64,000 nt of DNA from positions 124,001-188,000 of the forward strand of contig NZ_FMYI01000002.1 in NCBI RefSeq assembly GCF_900096905.1, read 5' to 3'. The translations under genes were made by a program, and so were the position numbers. This document shows positions 42,314-50,980 of this stretch, piece after piece; position 1 is the first letter of the stretch, and the number at the start of each line of letters is the position of its first letter. The DNA is from Pelagirhabdus alkalitolerans. Its GTDB lineage: Bacteria; Bacillota; Bacilli; Bacillales; Amphibacillaceae. The notes under the pieces were generated by a model, which was not told where the DNA came from, ran no database searches, and worked only from the letters and a program-made list of their open reading frames with translations.

Positions 42314-42970
42314 ATGAAACGTATTATTGCAATGACATTGATGATTCTCATGTTGTGGGCTCCTGAGTCTATAATGGCCGAGGAGAACAACCAATCTGTT
42401 CGTGACTATTTCGACAATGAAGAAGTCGAAATAGATGATTCCGATCAAGACGAACAATCTGAAGAACAAACGACAAATCTAACAGATGAACTCGCTCAAG
42501 AGCAGACCAATGTTTTCGTATTAATGATTCAAGTTGCTTTAGCATTAGCGTTAATTATTGGATTGATCTATTTATTATTAAAATTCTTTAATCGAGCATC
42601 TCACGGTAATAAAGAAGGTAAGCATTTGCAGAATTTAGGTGGTATTTCTGTAGGTTCTAATAAATCGATTCAAACAATTAAAGTTGGAGATCAAGTATTC
42701 TTAATCGGTGTGGGAAATGATGTCTCTTTATTAACAGAGATAACCGATGAACAATCAAAACGTAAAATGTCAGAGCAAACAAAAAGTACTGGCTTCGACC
42801 ATCAATCGATACTTAATCAAATTTTACGTAAGAATTCGGAAGAAAAGACAGACAAGAATAAAGATGTAACTAATGAAACGAATGGTTTTGGGTCGCTATT
42901 TAAAGGAGAACTTGATGCAATGAAGAACAAACGAAAAGAAATAAGATCTCATTATGAGGATCATGATTAA
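42314..42970 (+). CDS. fliZ: Flagellar biosynthetic protein FliO (FliZ)
   Basis: Assembly factor for the FliP export pore. The 218-residue protein has an N-terminal signal-like hydrophobic segment (about 4-21), an acidic extracellular stretch (about 25-60), a second membrane segment (about 64-85, VFVLMIQVALALALIIGLIY) and a cytoplasmic SH3-like region (NLGGISVGSNKSIQTIKVGDQVF). It lies 4 bases after cheY with no strong ribosome binding site, so it is probably translationally coupled. Confidence 0.9.
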   Translation: MKRIIAMTLMILMLWAPESIMAEENNQSVRDYFDNEEVEIDDSDQDEQSEEQTTNLTDELAQEQTNVFVLMIQVALALALIIGLIYLLLKFFNRASHGNKEGKHLQNLGGISVGSNKSIQTIKVGDQVFLIGVGNDVSLLTEITDEQSKRKMSEQTKSTGFDHQSILNQILRKNSEEKTDKNKDVTNETNGFGSLFKGELDAMKNKRKEIRSHYEDHD

Positions 42971-42972
42971 TT

Positions 42973-43641
42973 ATGAATGAATTTATTGATATATTCGCTG
43001 GAACAGACCCTGAAGCTGTCTCAACTTCAGTTCAACTTTTATTATTATTGACGATTTTTTCTCTTGCGCCTAGTATTCTTATTCTCCTAACAAGTTTCAC
43101 AAGAATTATCATTGTTTTATCTTTTACAAGAACATCTTTAGCAACACAACAGATGCCACCGAATCAACTCTTAATAGGAATCGCTTTGTTCATGACATTT
43201 TTCATTATGGCTCCAACATTTCAAGAGATTAATGAGCAAGCTATATCCCCGTTAATAAATGAAGAAATTGGATTAGAAGAGGCTTATGATGAAGCAAGTG
43301 AACCCATTAAAGATTTTATGGCAGGACATACAAGGCAACGTGATTTAGCTTTGTTTTTAAACTATTCTGATACAGGGCCTGTAGAGAGCATTGATGATGT
43401 TCCTTTAACAGTGATGATACCGGCTTTTGCAATTAGTGAACTCAAAACAGCATTTACAATGGGATTTTTGATTTTCATTCCATTTCTGGTCATTGATATG
43501 ACAGTGGCAAGTGTACTTATGTCAATGGGTATGATGATGTTACCGCCTGTTATGATCTCGTTGCCATTTAAAGTGTTGTTATTCGTCTTAGTGGATGGTT
43601 GGTACTTAATAACAGATGCCCTACTAAGTGGATTTCTGTAG
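42973..43641 (+). CDS. fliP: Flagellar export pore protein FliP
   Basis: Core subunit of the export gate, five copies forming the pore with FliQ and FliR. The 222-residue protein has membrane segments near residues 17-42, 55-80, 160-182 and 185-212 and family motifs TSFTRIIIVLSFTRTSLATQ, PPNQLLIG and FLIFIPFLVIDM. There is no long cleavable signal peptide, as is usual in Bacillus. Confidence 0.97.
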   Translation: MNEFIDIFAGTDPEAVSTSVQLLLLLTIFSLAPSILILLTSFTRIIIVLSFTRTSLATQQMPPNQLLIGIALFMTFFIMAPTFQEINEQAISPLINEEIGLEEAYDEASEPIKDFMAGHTRQRDLALFLNYSDTGPVESIDDVPLTVMIPAFAISELKTAFTMGFLIFIPFLVIDMTVASVLMSMGMMMLPPVMISLPFKVLLFVLVDGWYLITDALLSGFL

Positions 43642-43661
43642 TGTAAAAGGAGAATGTGATA

Positions 43662-43931
43662 ATGAGTTCAGAACTCGTAATAAGCCTTGCAGAACAAGGT
43701 ATTATAACCGTGCTTATGGTAGCAGGGCCACTCTTAATATTAGCGTTGTCAGTCGGTTTGTTGGTCAGTATCTTTCAAGCAACGACGCAAATTCAAGAAC
43801 AGACGTTAGCCTTTATCCCGAAAATCGTCGGCGTTATGGTAGGGATTGTCATCTTTGGTCCATGGATGTTGACACGATTAGTTGAATTCGCGTCTAGTAT
43901 ATTTCTTAATTTGAATCAGTTTGTAGGTTGA
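43662..43931 (+). CDS. fliQ: Flagellar export protein FliQ
   Basis: Small two-helix gate subunit. The 89-residue protein has two hydrophobic segments (about 14-40 and 53-77) and motifs VGLLVSIFQATTQIQEQTL and FIPKIVGVM. The ATG at 43662 follows AAAGGAG; an upstream GTG at 43656 is less likely. Confidence 0.96.
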   Translation: MSSELVISLAEQGIITVLMVAGPLLILALSVGLLVSIFQATTQIQEQTLAFIPKIVGVMVGIVIFGPWMLTRLVEFASSIFLNLNQFVG

Positions 43932-43935
43932 AAAT

Positions 43936-44715
43936 ATGTTAACTTTAATTGACTTAAATTATTTACCAGCCTTTTTACTTGTACTCATTCGCATTGTTTC
44001 TTTTATTGCAACAGTGCCTGTCTTTTCTTATCAAAATATACCTACACCATTTAAAATAGGGATCTCTTTTTTTATGAGTTGGGTTTTAATTTTTACACTT
44101 GATATACCAGAGATTGCTATGGACTTAACCTATGTGTTACTCATTTTTAAAGAAGTTTTGATCGGCATTATCATTGGGTTAGTCGCTTATCTTATTATTA
44201 CAGTTGTCCAAATAGCTGGTGGATTTATTGACTTTCAAATGGGTTTTGCGATCGCAAACATTGTAGATCCACAAACAGGGGCTCAAAGTCCTGTTATTGG
44301 TCAATACTTTAATATTTTTGCTATTTTATTTTTATTAGCCGTGGATGGTCACCATTTATTTATTAATGGTATTTATTATAGTTTTGAGGTTATAGCACTT
44401 GACCAGGCAATCCAATTATCGGATACAAATTACATTATGGCTGTTGTGACATTATTTAATCAATTGTTTCTTATGGCATTTCAGATGGCTATACCAATTG
44501 TTGGAGGATTGTTTTTGGTTGATGTTGCATTGGGTCTTATCGCAAGAACAGTACCACAATTAAACGTATTTGTCGTGGGGATCCCGTTAAAAATCACAGT
44601 GTCTTTATTTCTAATCAGTATGTTTGTTGTAATTTACATAAATCTTGTACAAAGTCTATTTGGTTACATGACTGAAATGATGGAAATCTTCATGCGGATA
44701 TTAGGAGGGGGTTAA
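43936..44715 (+). CDS. fliR: Flagellar export protein FliR
   Basis: Single-copy gate subunit that completes the pore. The 259-residue protein is hydrophobic with about six membrane segments; IRIVSFIATVPVFS near the start and GGFIDFQMGFAIANIVDPQTG in the middle are family hallmarks. TAGGTTG precedes the ATG, 4 bases after fliQ. Confidence 0.96.
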   Translation: MLTLIDLNYLPAFLLVLIRIVSFIATVPVFSYQNIPTPFKIGISFFMSWVLIFTLDIPEIAMDLTYVLLIFKEVLIGIIIGLVAYLIITVVQIAGGFIDFQMGFAIANIVDPQTGAQSPVIGQYFNIFAILFLLAVDGHHLFINGIYYSFEVIALDQAIQLSDTNYIMAVVTLFNQLFLMAFQMAIPIVGGLFLVDVALGLIARTVPQLNVFVVGIPLKITVSLFLISMFVVIYINLVQSLFGYMTEMMEIFMRILGGG

Positions 44716-44718
44716 CAA

Positions 44719-45801
44719 GTGGAATTACTACATTTAGATCTACAGTTTTTCTCTGGTGAAAAAACAGAGAAAGCAACCCCTAAAAAACGTCAAGATACAC
44801 GTCAGAAAGGTCAAGTCGCTAAATCACAAGAAATAAACACCGCCATTTTACTTTTCTTTATGTTTATTGCGTTTATGGTCATCGGATCTTTTTGGCATGA
44901 ACGTTTCACTGGTTTATATGAGCATGTATTCACAGAATATGTTTTATGGGATTTAACACCTGATACACTGCACACTATTTTTGTTGAGGTTATTGGGTAT
45001 ATGGCTTTAACTATTGCTCCGGCAATGGGAGTTGCGATTGTGGCGGGCCTTGCATCTAATTTAATGCAAGTCGGTTTTTTATTTACAACAGAACCTCTTC
45101 AGTTTAAATTAGATAAAATCAATCCCATTTCGGGCGCTAAGCGTGTGTTCTCAGCAAGAGCCATTGTAGAGTTACTAAAATCAATTTTAAAAATCACAGT
45201 TATAGGAACTGTGACATTTTCAATTATATGGATGAATCGTGGCGATATGTTAATGCTCGCAAATGGAAATATAGATGGAGCTTTAAGTTTTTTTAGTTCT
45301 ACTGCTATTTCTATGGGCATATATGCATCTTTAGCCTTACTTTTTTTGGCGGCTTTGGACTATACTTACCAACGCTACGATCATGAGAAAAACATTCGAA
45401 TGTCCAAAAATGATATAAAAGATGAGCACAAGAACATTGAAGGGGATCCTTTAATTAAATCAAAAATTAAGGAGCGTCAACGCCAAATGGCAACGAAGCG
45501 AATGATGGATGAAATTCCAGATGCTGACGTTGTTATTACAAACCCTACTCATTATGCTGTAGCTATTAAATATGATGAAGATAAATCAGATGCCCCGTAT
45601 GTTGTTGCTAAAGGTGTTGATTATGTCGCCTTTAAAATTCGTGATGTAGCGAAGAATAATCAAGTTATGATTGTAGAAAATCGTCCTTTAGCAAGAGCAT
45701 TATACAGTGATGTTGAAATCGATCAGGTGATTCCTGAATCATTCTTTCAAGCCGTCGCAGAAGTGTTAGCTTATGTTTACCAAGTGGAGAAAAAAGCTTA
45801 A
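44719..45801 (+). CDS. flhB: Flagellar export switch protein FlhB
   Basis: Export-gate protein that autocleaves and changes substrate specificity once the hook is complete. The 360-residue protein has the start GEKTEKATPKKRQDTRQKGQ, four membrane segments (about 30-50, 85-110, 145-165, 180-210) and the cleavage motif NPTH in DVVITNPTHYAVAIKYD (about 265-280). The GTG start at 44719 follows AGGAGGGG. Compare the free-standing FlhB-like protein at 20786-21064. Confidence 0.97.
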   Translation: MELLHLDLQFFSGEKTEKATPKKRQDTRQKGQVAKSQEINTAILLFFMFIAFMVIGSFWHERFTGLYEHVFTEYVLWDLTPDTLHTIFVEVIGYMALTIAPAMGVAIVAGLASNLMQVGFLFTTEPLQFKLDKINPISGAKRVFSARAIVELLKSILKITVIGTVTFSIIWMNRGDMLMLANGNIDGALSFFSSTAISMGIYASLALLFLAALDYTYQRYDHEKNIRMSKNDIKDEHKNIEGDPLIKSKIKERQRQMATKRMMDEIPDADVVITNPTHYAVAIKYDEDKSDAPYVVAKGVDYVAFKIRDVAKNNQVMIVENRPLARALYSDVEIDQVIPESFFQAVAEVLAYVYQVEKKA

Positions 45802-45888
45802 CATTAATTGCAATAAAAGATATAAAGGCTCAAATAAATTATAAATTGAGTTATTTTAAGATCCTTTTTCAAATAAGGAGAGAAAAAA

Positions 45889-47922
45889 ATGAAGGCAAAA
45901 GACATATCGGTACTTTTATTTGTTATAACGATTATTATTATGTTGATCATCCCGCTTCCGGGTTGGTTACTTAGCTTGTTGATATTAACCAATATATCTT
46001 TAGCACTCGTTGTTATTTTAGTCGCTATGAATACTAGTGAACCTTTGCAATTTTCTATATTACCATCCCTACTCTTATTATTAACTTTATTTAGATTAGG
46101 ATTAAACGTATCGACCACAAGATCGATCCTAGGTGAAGCGGATGCAGGGAATGTTGTTGATACATTTGGTACGTTCGTTATTGGTGACAGCCCTTTAGTC
46201 GGGTTTGTTGTGTTTGTAATCTTGGTTATTATTCAATTTTTAGTTATTACAAAGGGTAGTGAACGTGTTTCTGAAGTGGGTGCACGATTCACATTAGATG
46301 CGATGCCAGGTAAACAGATGAGTATCGATGCTGATTTAAATGCAGGTTTAATTAATGAACAACAAGCCAAACAAAGACGTGAAAAAATAGAACGAGAAGC
46401 TGACTTTTATGGTGCAATGGACGGTGCGAGTAAGTTCGTAAAAGGAGATGCTATAGCAGGTATTGTTATTGTTCTAATCAATATCGTGTTTGGTTTAGTT
46501 ATCGGAATGCTTCAATTGGGAATGACATTTCAAGAAGCGATTAACACTTATATGCAGTTAACGGTTGGGGATGGATTAGTCAGTCAAATTCCGGCATTAC
46601 TTATTTCAACTGCTACAGGTATTGTCGTGACAAGAGCAGCATCTGAAGGGAATTTAAGTAGTGATGTAACTGGACAGCTGTTACAATTCCCTAAACTTTT
46701 ATATATTGCTGGTGGCACGATTTTTCTATTTGGTTTAACACCGATTAATTTTTGGTTAACGACAATGATTGCAGTTATTTTAATTGGTGGAGGTATTCTC
46801 CTTGAACGTCCAGCTAAAGAAATTGTATATGACGAACAGGAGGAAGAAGAACAACAAGCTAGTGATCAAATTAAATCACAAGAAAATGTTGTTGATCTGA
46901 TTAGTATGGATCCGATTGAATTTGAATTTGGATATGCTTTAATTCCGCTAGTCGATGCCAGTCAAGGTGGCGACTTAATGGATCGTATCGTCATGATTAG
47001 ACGTCAGCTGGCAATTGAGTTTGGAATTGTGATACCAGTCGTTCGTATTCGAGATAATATTCAACTATCACCTAATGCTTATCAACTTAAAATAAAGGGT
47101 AATGAAGTAGCATCAGGTGAACTTATTTTGGATCACTATTTAGCAATGGTACCTGATCAAGAGGATGACGAGTTAGATGGTATCGAAACACAAGAACCTG
47201 CTTTTGGCTTACCTGCTAAATGGATCCGCGAAGAAGCAAAAGATGATGCTGAGCTGTCCGGTTATACAGTCGTAGATCCGCCATCGGTTGTTTCGACTCA
47301 TATTACGGAAGTCATTAAACGACACGCTCATCAGCTATTAGGACGACAAGAAACAAAACAACTGATCGATCATTTAAAAGAATCATATCCAATATTGGTA
47401 GAAGAGGTAACACCAGAACCATTAAGCATAGGAGATGTTCAAAAAGTTCTAGCAAAATTACTAAGAGAGCAAGTATCTGTTCGTAATTTACCCGTTATTT
47501 TTGAAACGCTTGCTGATTTTGGTAAGATGACGAATGATCCAGAGCTTTTAGGCGAATATTGTCGACAGGCTTTAGCGTCTCAAATTACGAAACAATATAC
47601 AGAAGGTTCAAAATCACTGCGCGTCATTACGGTAGCTGGTGAGGTAGAACAAATGATTGCTGACCATGTTCAACAAACTGAACATGGAAATTACCTAGCA
47701 TTAGATCCAGACAGTCAACAACGTATCATTCGTTCAGTAACAGATAAAGTTGAAAAAGCATCGCTACAAGAAGAAATACCAATCATATTATGCTCACCTA
47801 CAATACGCATGTATATGAAACAATTACTCGATCGCTTTTTCCCACATGTCGTTGTCTTGTCTTATAATGAATTAGAACCGAATCTAGATGTTCAAAGTGT
47901 TGGGGTGGTGAAAGCAGGATGA
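45889..47922 (+). CDS. flhA: Flagellar export gate protein FlhA
   Basis: Largest export-gate subunit, a nonameric ring that receives chaperone-substrate complexes. The 677-residue protein has about eight membrane segments in its first 310 residues, the conserved FHIPEP-type region (LFRLGLNVSTTRSILGE, VTKGSERVSEVGARFTLDAMP, MDGASKFVKGDAIAG) and a cytoplasmic domain of four subdomains. The 87 bases before it hold only weak A+T-rich pairing. AAGGAGAG precedes the ATG; its stop overlaps flhF (ATGA). Confidence 0.97.
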   Translation: MKAKDISVLLFVITIIIMLIIPLPGWLLSLLILTNISLALVVILVAMNTSEPLQFSILPSLLLLLTLFRLGLNVSTTRSILGEADAGNVVDTFGTFVIGDSPLVGFVVFVILVIIQFLVITKGSERVSEVGARFTLDAMPGKQMSIDADLNAGLINEQQAKQRREKIEREADFYGAMDGASKFVKGDAIAGIVIVLINIVFGLVIGMLQLGMTFQEAINTYMQLTVGDGLVSQIPALLISTATGIVVTRAASEGNLSSDVTGQLLQFPKLLYIAGGTIFLFGLTPINFWLTTMIAVILIGGGILLERPAKEIVYDEQEEEEQQASDQIKSQENVVDLISMDPIEFEFGYALIPLVDASQGGDLMDRIVMIRRQLAIEFGIVIPVVRIRDNIQLSPNAYQLKIKGNEVASGELILDHYLAMVPDQEDDELDGIETQEPAFGLPAKWIREEAKDDAELSGYTVVDPPSVVSTHITEVIKRHAHQLLGRQETKQLIDHLKESYPILVEEVTPEPLSIGDVQKVLAKLLREQVSVRNLPVIFETLADFGKMTNDPELLGEYCRQALASQITKQYTEGSKSLRVITVAGEVEQMIADHVQQTEHGNYLALDPDSQQRIIRSVTDKVEKASLQEEIPIILCSPTIRMYMKQLLDRFFPHVVVLSYNELEPNLDVQSVGVVKAG

Positions 47923-49043
47923 AGGTAAAAAAATATACGGCACCGACAATGCCTGAAGCTATGAAAAAGGTAAGAGCAGAGCTTGGACAAGATGTTGTCA
48001 TCTTAAATTCAAAAACGATTCAAACAGGTGGTTTTTTAGGGTTATTCAAGAAAAAGCAAATTGAAGTCGTCGCTGCCGTTGAACCAGAACCCGTTAAAAA
48101 ATCATCGATACAACCTAAAAAAGAAGTAAGTTTCTCATCAAGAGAAAAGAAATCGGCTTCAAATGAACAAAATCAAACAGTTGTATTAGAAGAACTAAGA
48201 TCGCTAAGACAATGGATTGAATCTCAATCACAAGAGAGTGATACTGTTTACCCAGCTGCGTTTGAGTCATTAATTAATGATTTAACTGAACAAGATGTCA
48301 GTCTCGATATAGCTAAAGAAGTAGTAGATGAAGTGTATCAATCTATTCATGAAGAAAATATAACGTATCATGAAGCAAAATCGAACTTGAAAAATCATCT
48401 TTCCTCTATTTTTGAAACGTATCAGTCAGGTGAAGTGAAGCATGATAAGAAATTCATTCATTTAGTAGGGCCTACTGGTGTAGGAAAAACAACGACCATT
48501 GCTAAGCTAGCTGCTAATAGTTTATTAAATGAACATAAAAAAGTAGCGATGATTACGACCGACACATACAGAATTGCTGCAATTGAGCAGTTAAAAACAT
48601 ATGCTAAAATCTTAAATATTCCAATTGAAATTGCTTATACCATTGATGATTACAAACAAGCACGTGATCAATTCAAAGATTATGATGTTGTGTATGTAGA
48701 TACAGCTGGACGAAATTTCAGAGACTCAAAGTATGTAGAGCAATTAGGTGAAATTGTTGATTTAAAACATGACATTGATACATATCTTGTGTTGTCTTTA
48801 ACAACTAAGCCAGATGATTTAATGGAAATATATGACCAATTTCATAAGGTTCCCCTTAAAAAATTAATTTTTACTAAAATTGATGAAACAGCCACTTATG
48901 GTGTCGTTTTAAATTTAGTCAAGAAAAACCATATTGGTGTTGCTTATATGACAAATGGTCAAGATGTACCAGATGATATTAAATTGGCTAAACCGTCTTA
49001 TTTAACGGAATTACTGTTGAGGTTCGATGATTATGACTCATAA
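47919..49043 (+). CDS. flhF: Flagellar biosynthesis GTPase FlhF
   Basis: Third SRP-type GTPase in the window, acting in placement and assembly of flagella. The 374-residue protein has a basic N-terminal region (KKYTAPTMPEAMKKVRAELG), a linker, and the NG domain with VGPTGVGKTTTIAKLAA (about 188-204), TTDTYRIAAIEQLKTYA, DTAGRNFRD and TKIDETATYG. It overlaps flhA by four bases and is followed by its regulator flhG. Confidence 0.96.
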   Translation: MKVKKYTAPTMPEAMKKVRAELGQDVVILNSKTIQTGGFLGLFKKKQIEVVAAVEPEPVKKSSIQPKKEVSFSSREKKSASNEQNQTVVLEELRSLRQWIESQSQESDTVYPAAFESLINDLTEQDVSLDIAKEVVDEVYQSIHEENITYHEAKSNLKNHLSSIFETYQSGEVKHDKKFIHLVGPTGVGKTTTIAKLAANSLLNEHKKVAMITTDTYRIAAIEQLKTYAKILNIPIEIAYTIDDYKQARDQFKDYDVVYVDTAGRNFRDSKYVEQLGEIVDLKHDIDTYLVLSLTTKPDDLMEIYDQFHKVPLKKLIFTKIDETATYGVVLNLVKKNHIGVAYMTNGQDVPDDIKLAKPSYLTELLLRFDDYDS

Positions 49044-49899
49044 CGACCAAGCAAGTCAGTTAAGACAAAATGTTCATCGCCATCATGCAAAAATAGCTAA
49101 AACGATTGCTGTTGTAAGTGGAAAAGGTGGTGTTGGAAAATCAAATTTCACTCTAAATTTCGCCTTGACATTAGCTGAGAAAGAAAAATCTGTTTTAATT
49201 GTTGATTTGGATATAGGGATGGGTAATGTTGACATTTTACTCGGTGTTCAGTCAAATTATTCAATTGTTGATATGTACGAGAATCATTTGTCAATTCATG
49301 ATATTATAGAAGTAGGTCCAAATTCTCTTTCGTATATTGCAGCGGGATCTGGGCTTTCAAATGTGTTTCATATGGATCAAAATAAATTTAATTACTTTTT
49401 AGAACAGTTTGAGGCTCTGACCTATGAATATGATTACATATTTTTTGATATGGGAGCCGGGGCGACAGATGATAGCTTAAGTTATATTTTAGCAGCTGAT
49501 GAGTGTATCGTTGTAACAACACCTGAACCGACATCTATGATGGATGCTTATGCTATGATCAAACACATTTATCAACGAAATATGGAGTTACCTTTTTATG
49601 TTTTAATTAACCGAGCGGAATCAAATAAAGATGGCAAAGCAATTTTAAGTCGTTTGCAAAAAGTAACAGAACGATTTTTATCAACATCTTTACGACCGTT
49701 AGGAATAATTCCTTATGATAAAGTGGTATCAAAAGCAGTGATTCAGCAAGTCCCGTTCACACAATTCGATTCATCATCAAAAGCTTCAAAATCGATTCAA
49801 TTATTAACAGATCAATATTTATCTGGAGAAATTAATATTGATCACAAATCGCCTTCCTCATTTATTTCACGGTTAAAATCATTCATAAAAGAGAGGTAG
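49033..49899 (+). CDS. flhG: MinD-like ATPase FlhG (YlxH)
   Basis: ATPase that controls flagellum number and pattern and stimulates FlhF GTPase. The 288-residue protein has an N-terminal activator-helix motif DQASQLRQN, a deviant Walker A VVSGKGGVGKSNFTLN (about 29-44), DLDIGMGNVDILLG, and TTPEPTSMMDAYAMIK. Start may be the ATG at 49027 (4 bases after GAGG) or 49033 (10 bases); both lie in the end of flhF. Confidence 0.95.
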   Translation: MTHNDQASQLRQNVHRHHAKIAKTIAVVSGKGGVGKSNFTLNFALTLAEKEKSVLIVDLDIGMGNVDILLGVQSNYSIVDMYENHLSIHDIIEVGPNSLSYIAAGSGLSNVFHMDQNKFNYFLEQFEALTYEYDYIFFDMGAGATDDSLSYILAADECIVVTTPEPTSMMDAYAMIKHIYQRNMELPFYVLINRAESNKDGKAILSRLQKVTERFLSTSLRPLGIIPYDKVVSKAVIQQVPFTQFDSSSKASKSIQLLTDQYLSGEINIDHKSPSSFISRLKSFIKER

Positions 49900-49905
49900 A
49901 TGGTT

Positions 49906-50979
49906 ATGGAACGAATTAAAGTGCTTGTTGTTGATGATTCAGCTTTTATGCGTAAGATGATCTCAAACATTTTAAACGATCATGTAAAAATCGAAGTAAT
50001 AGCAACAGCGAGAAATGGTCAAGATGCTTTAGGTAAAATAAGGGAACTTGATCCTGACCTTGTTACTCTAGACATTGAAATGCCAATAATGGATGGTATC
50101 ACGACCTTAAAAGAAATCATGAATAAGTTTCCTAGACCTGTAATTATGCTTTCTAGTTTGACAAAAGAAGGGGCAGATAAAACCGTTGAGTCAATGGAAT
50201 TAGGGGCTGTTGATTTTATTGGAAAACCTTCTGGGTCAATTTCTCTAAACATTAAGGACATTGAATCCGAAATAATAAGTAAGGTTTTACACGGTGCTAA
50301 GGTGAAAGCAAATGAGATGAAACAATCTCCAAACCCTTCACCAGCGATTAAACCGATTGATCAAAAACGGATTCCATTTATGAATCAAAAGACTCAATCA
50401 TTGATTGGAATTGGCACCTCAACGGGTGGACCCAGAGCCTTGCAACAAGTGGTCACACGATTTCCAAGTAATATTCCTGCTCCAATTGCGATTGTTCAAC
50501 ATATGCCAGCTGGATTCACTAAATCCTTAGCTCAACGGCTCGATCAATTGTCACAAATTAAAGTGAAAGAAGCAGAAGATGGAGAACGATTAGAAAATGG
50601 AGTCGCTTATATTGCGCCTGGGGGATTTCAATTTAGAGTTGTTCAAACATCAAGCGGTTATAAAGCATCGGTTAAAAAGGAAGCGCACACTTCCATTCAT
50701 CAGCCTTCTGTTGATGTATTGTTTGAGTCTTTAGCTGAACTGACACAAACAGATATAATTGCTGTTGTAATGACAGGTATGGGGGCTGATGGGACTAACG
50801 GTATTATTGAAATGAAAAAAGCAAATCCAAACACAATTGTAATATCTGAAGATGAAGAAACATGTGTTGTCTATGGAATGCCTCAAGCTGCAATGAAAAC
50901 AAAACAAGTTGATTTTGTTGAGCCATTACCCCGTATATCAGATGCAATTGTTAATCAATTGAAAATTAGAGGTGAATAG
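49906..50979 (+). CDS. cheB: Chemotaxis protein-glutamate methylesterase CheB
   Basis: Removes methyl groups from receptors and deamidates glutamines for adaptation. The 357-residue protein has a receiver domain (D10, D11, phospho-acceptor D56 in VTLDIEMPIMDG) and a C-terminal esterase with Ser in GTSTGGPRALQQV, His in QHMPAGFTKS and Asp in GMGADGTNGI. The ATG at 49906 is 9 bases after AGAGG; the ATG at 49900 is possible. Confidence 0.96.
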   Translation: MERIKVLVVDDSAFMRKMISNILNDHVKIEVIATARNGQDALGKIRELDPDLVTLDIEMPIMDGITTLKEIMNKFPRPVIMLSSLTKEGADKTVESMELGAVDFIGKPSGSISLNIKDIESEIISKVLHGAKVKANEMKQSPNPSPAIKPIDQKRIPFMNQKTQSLIGIGTSTGGPRALQQVVTRFPSNIPAPIAIVQHMPAGFTKSLAQRLDQLSQIKVKEAEDGERLENGVAYIAPGGFQFRVVQTSSGYKASVKKEAHTSIHQPSVDVLFESLAELTQTDIIAVVMTGMGADGTNGIIEMKKANPNTIVISEDEETCVVYGMPQAAMKTKQVDFVEPLPRISDAIVNQLKIRGE

Positions 50980-50980
50980 C

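Noticed and set aside
43628..43885. 85-codon + strand open frame overlapping fliP and fliQ
   Set aside because: Shadow of fliQ in another frame; its Arg/Ser-rich translation matches nothing and fliQ is clearly the real gene.
45802..45888. Possible promoter (TTGCAA at 45808-45813) and weak pairing before flhA
   Set aside because: No acceptable -10 element lies 16-18 bases downstream, and the pairing is only five base pairs.
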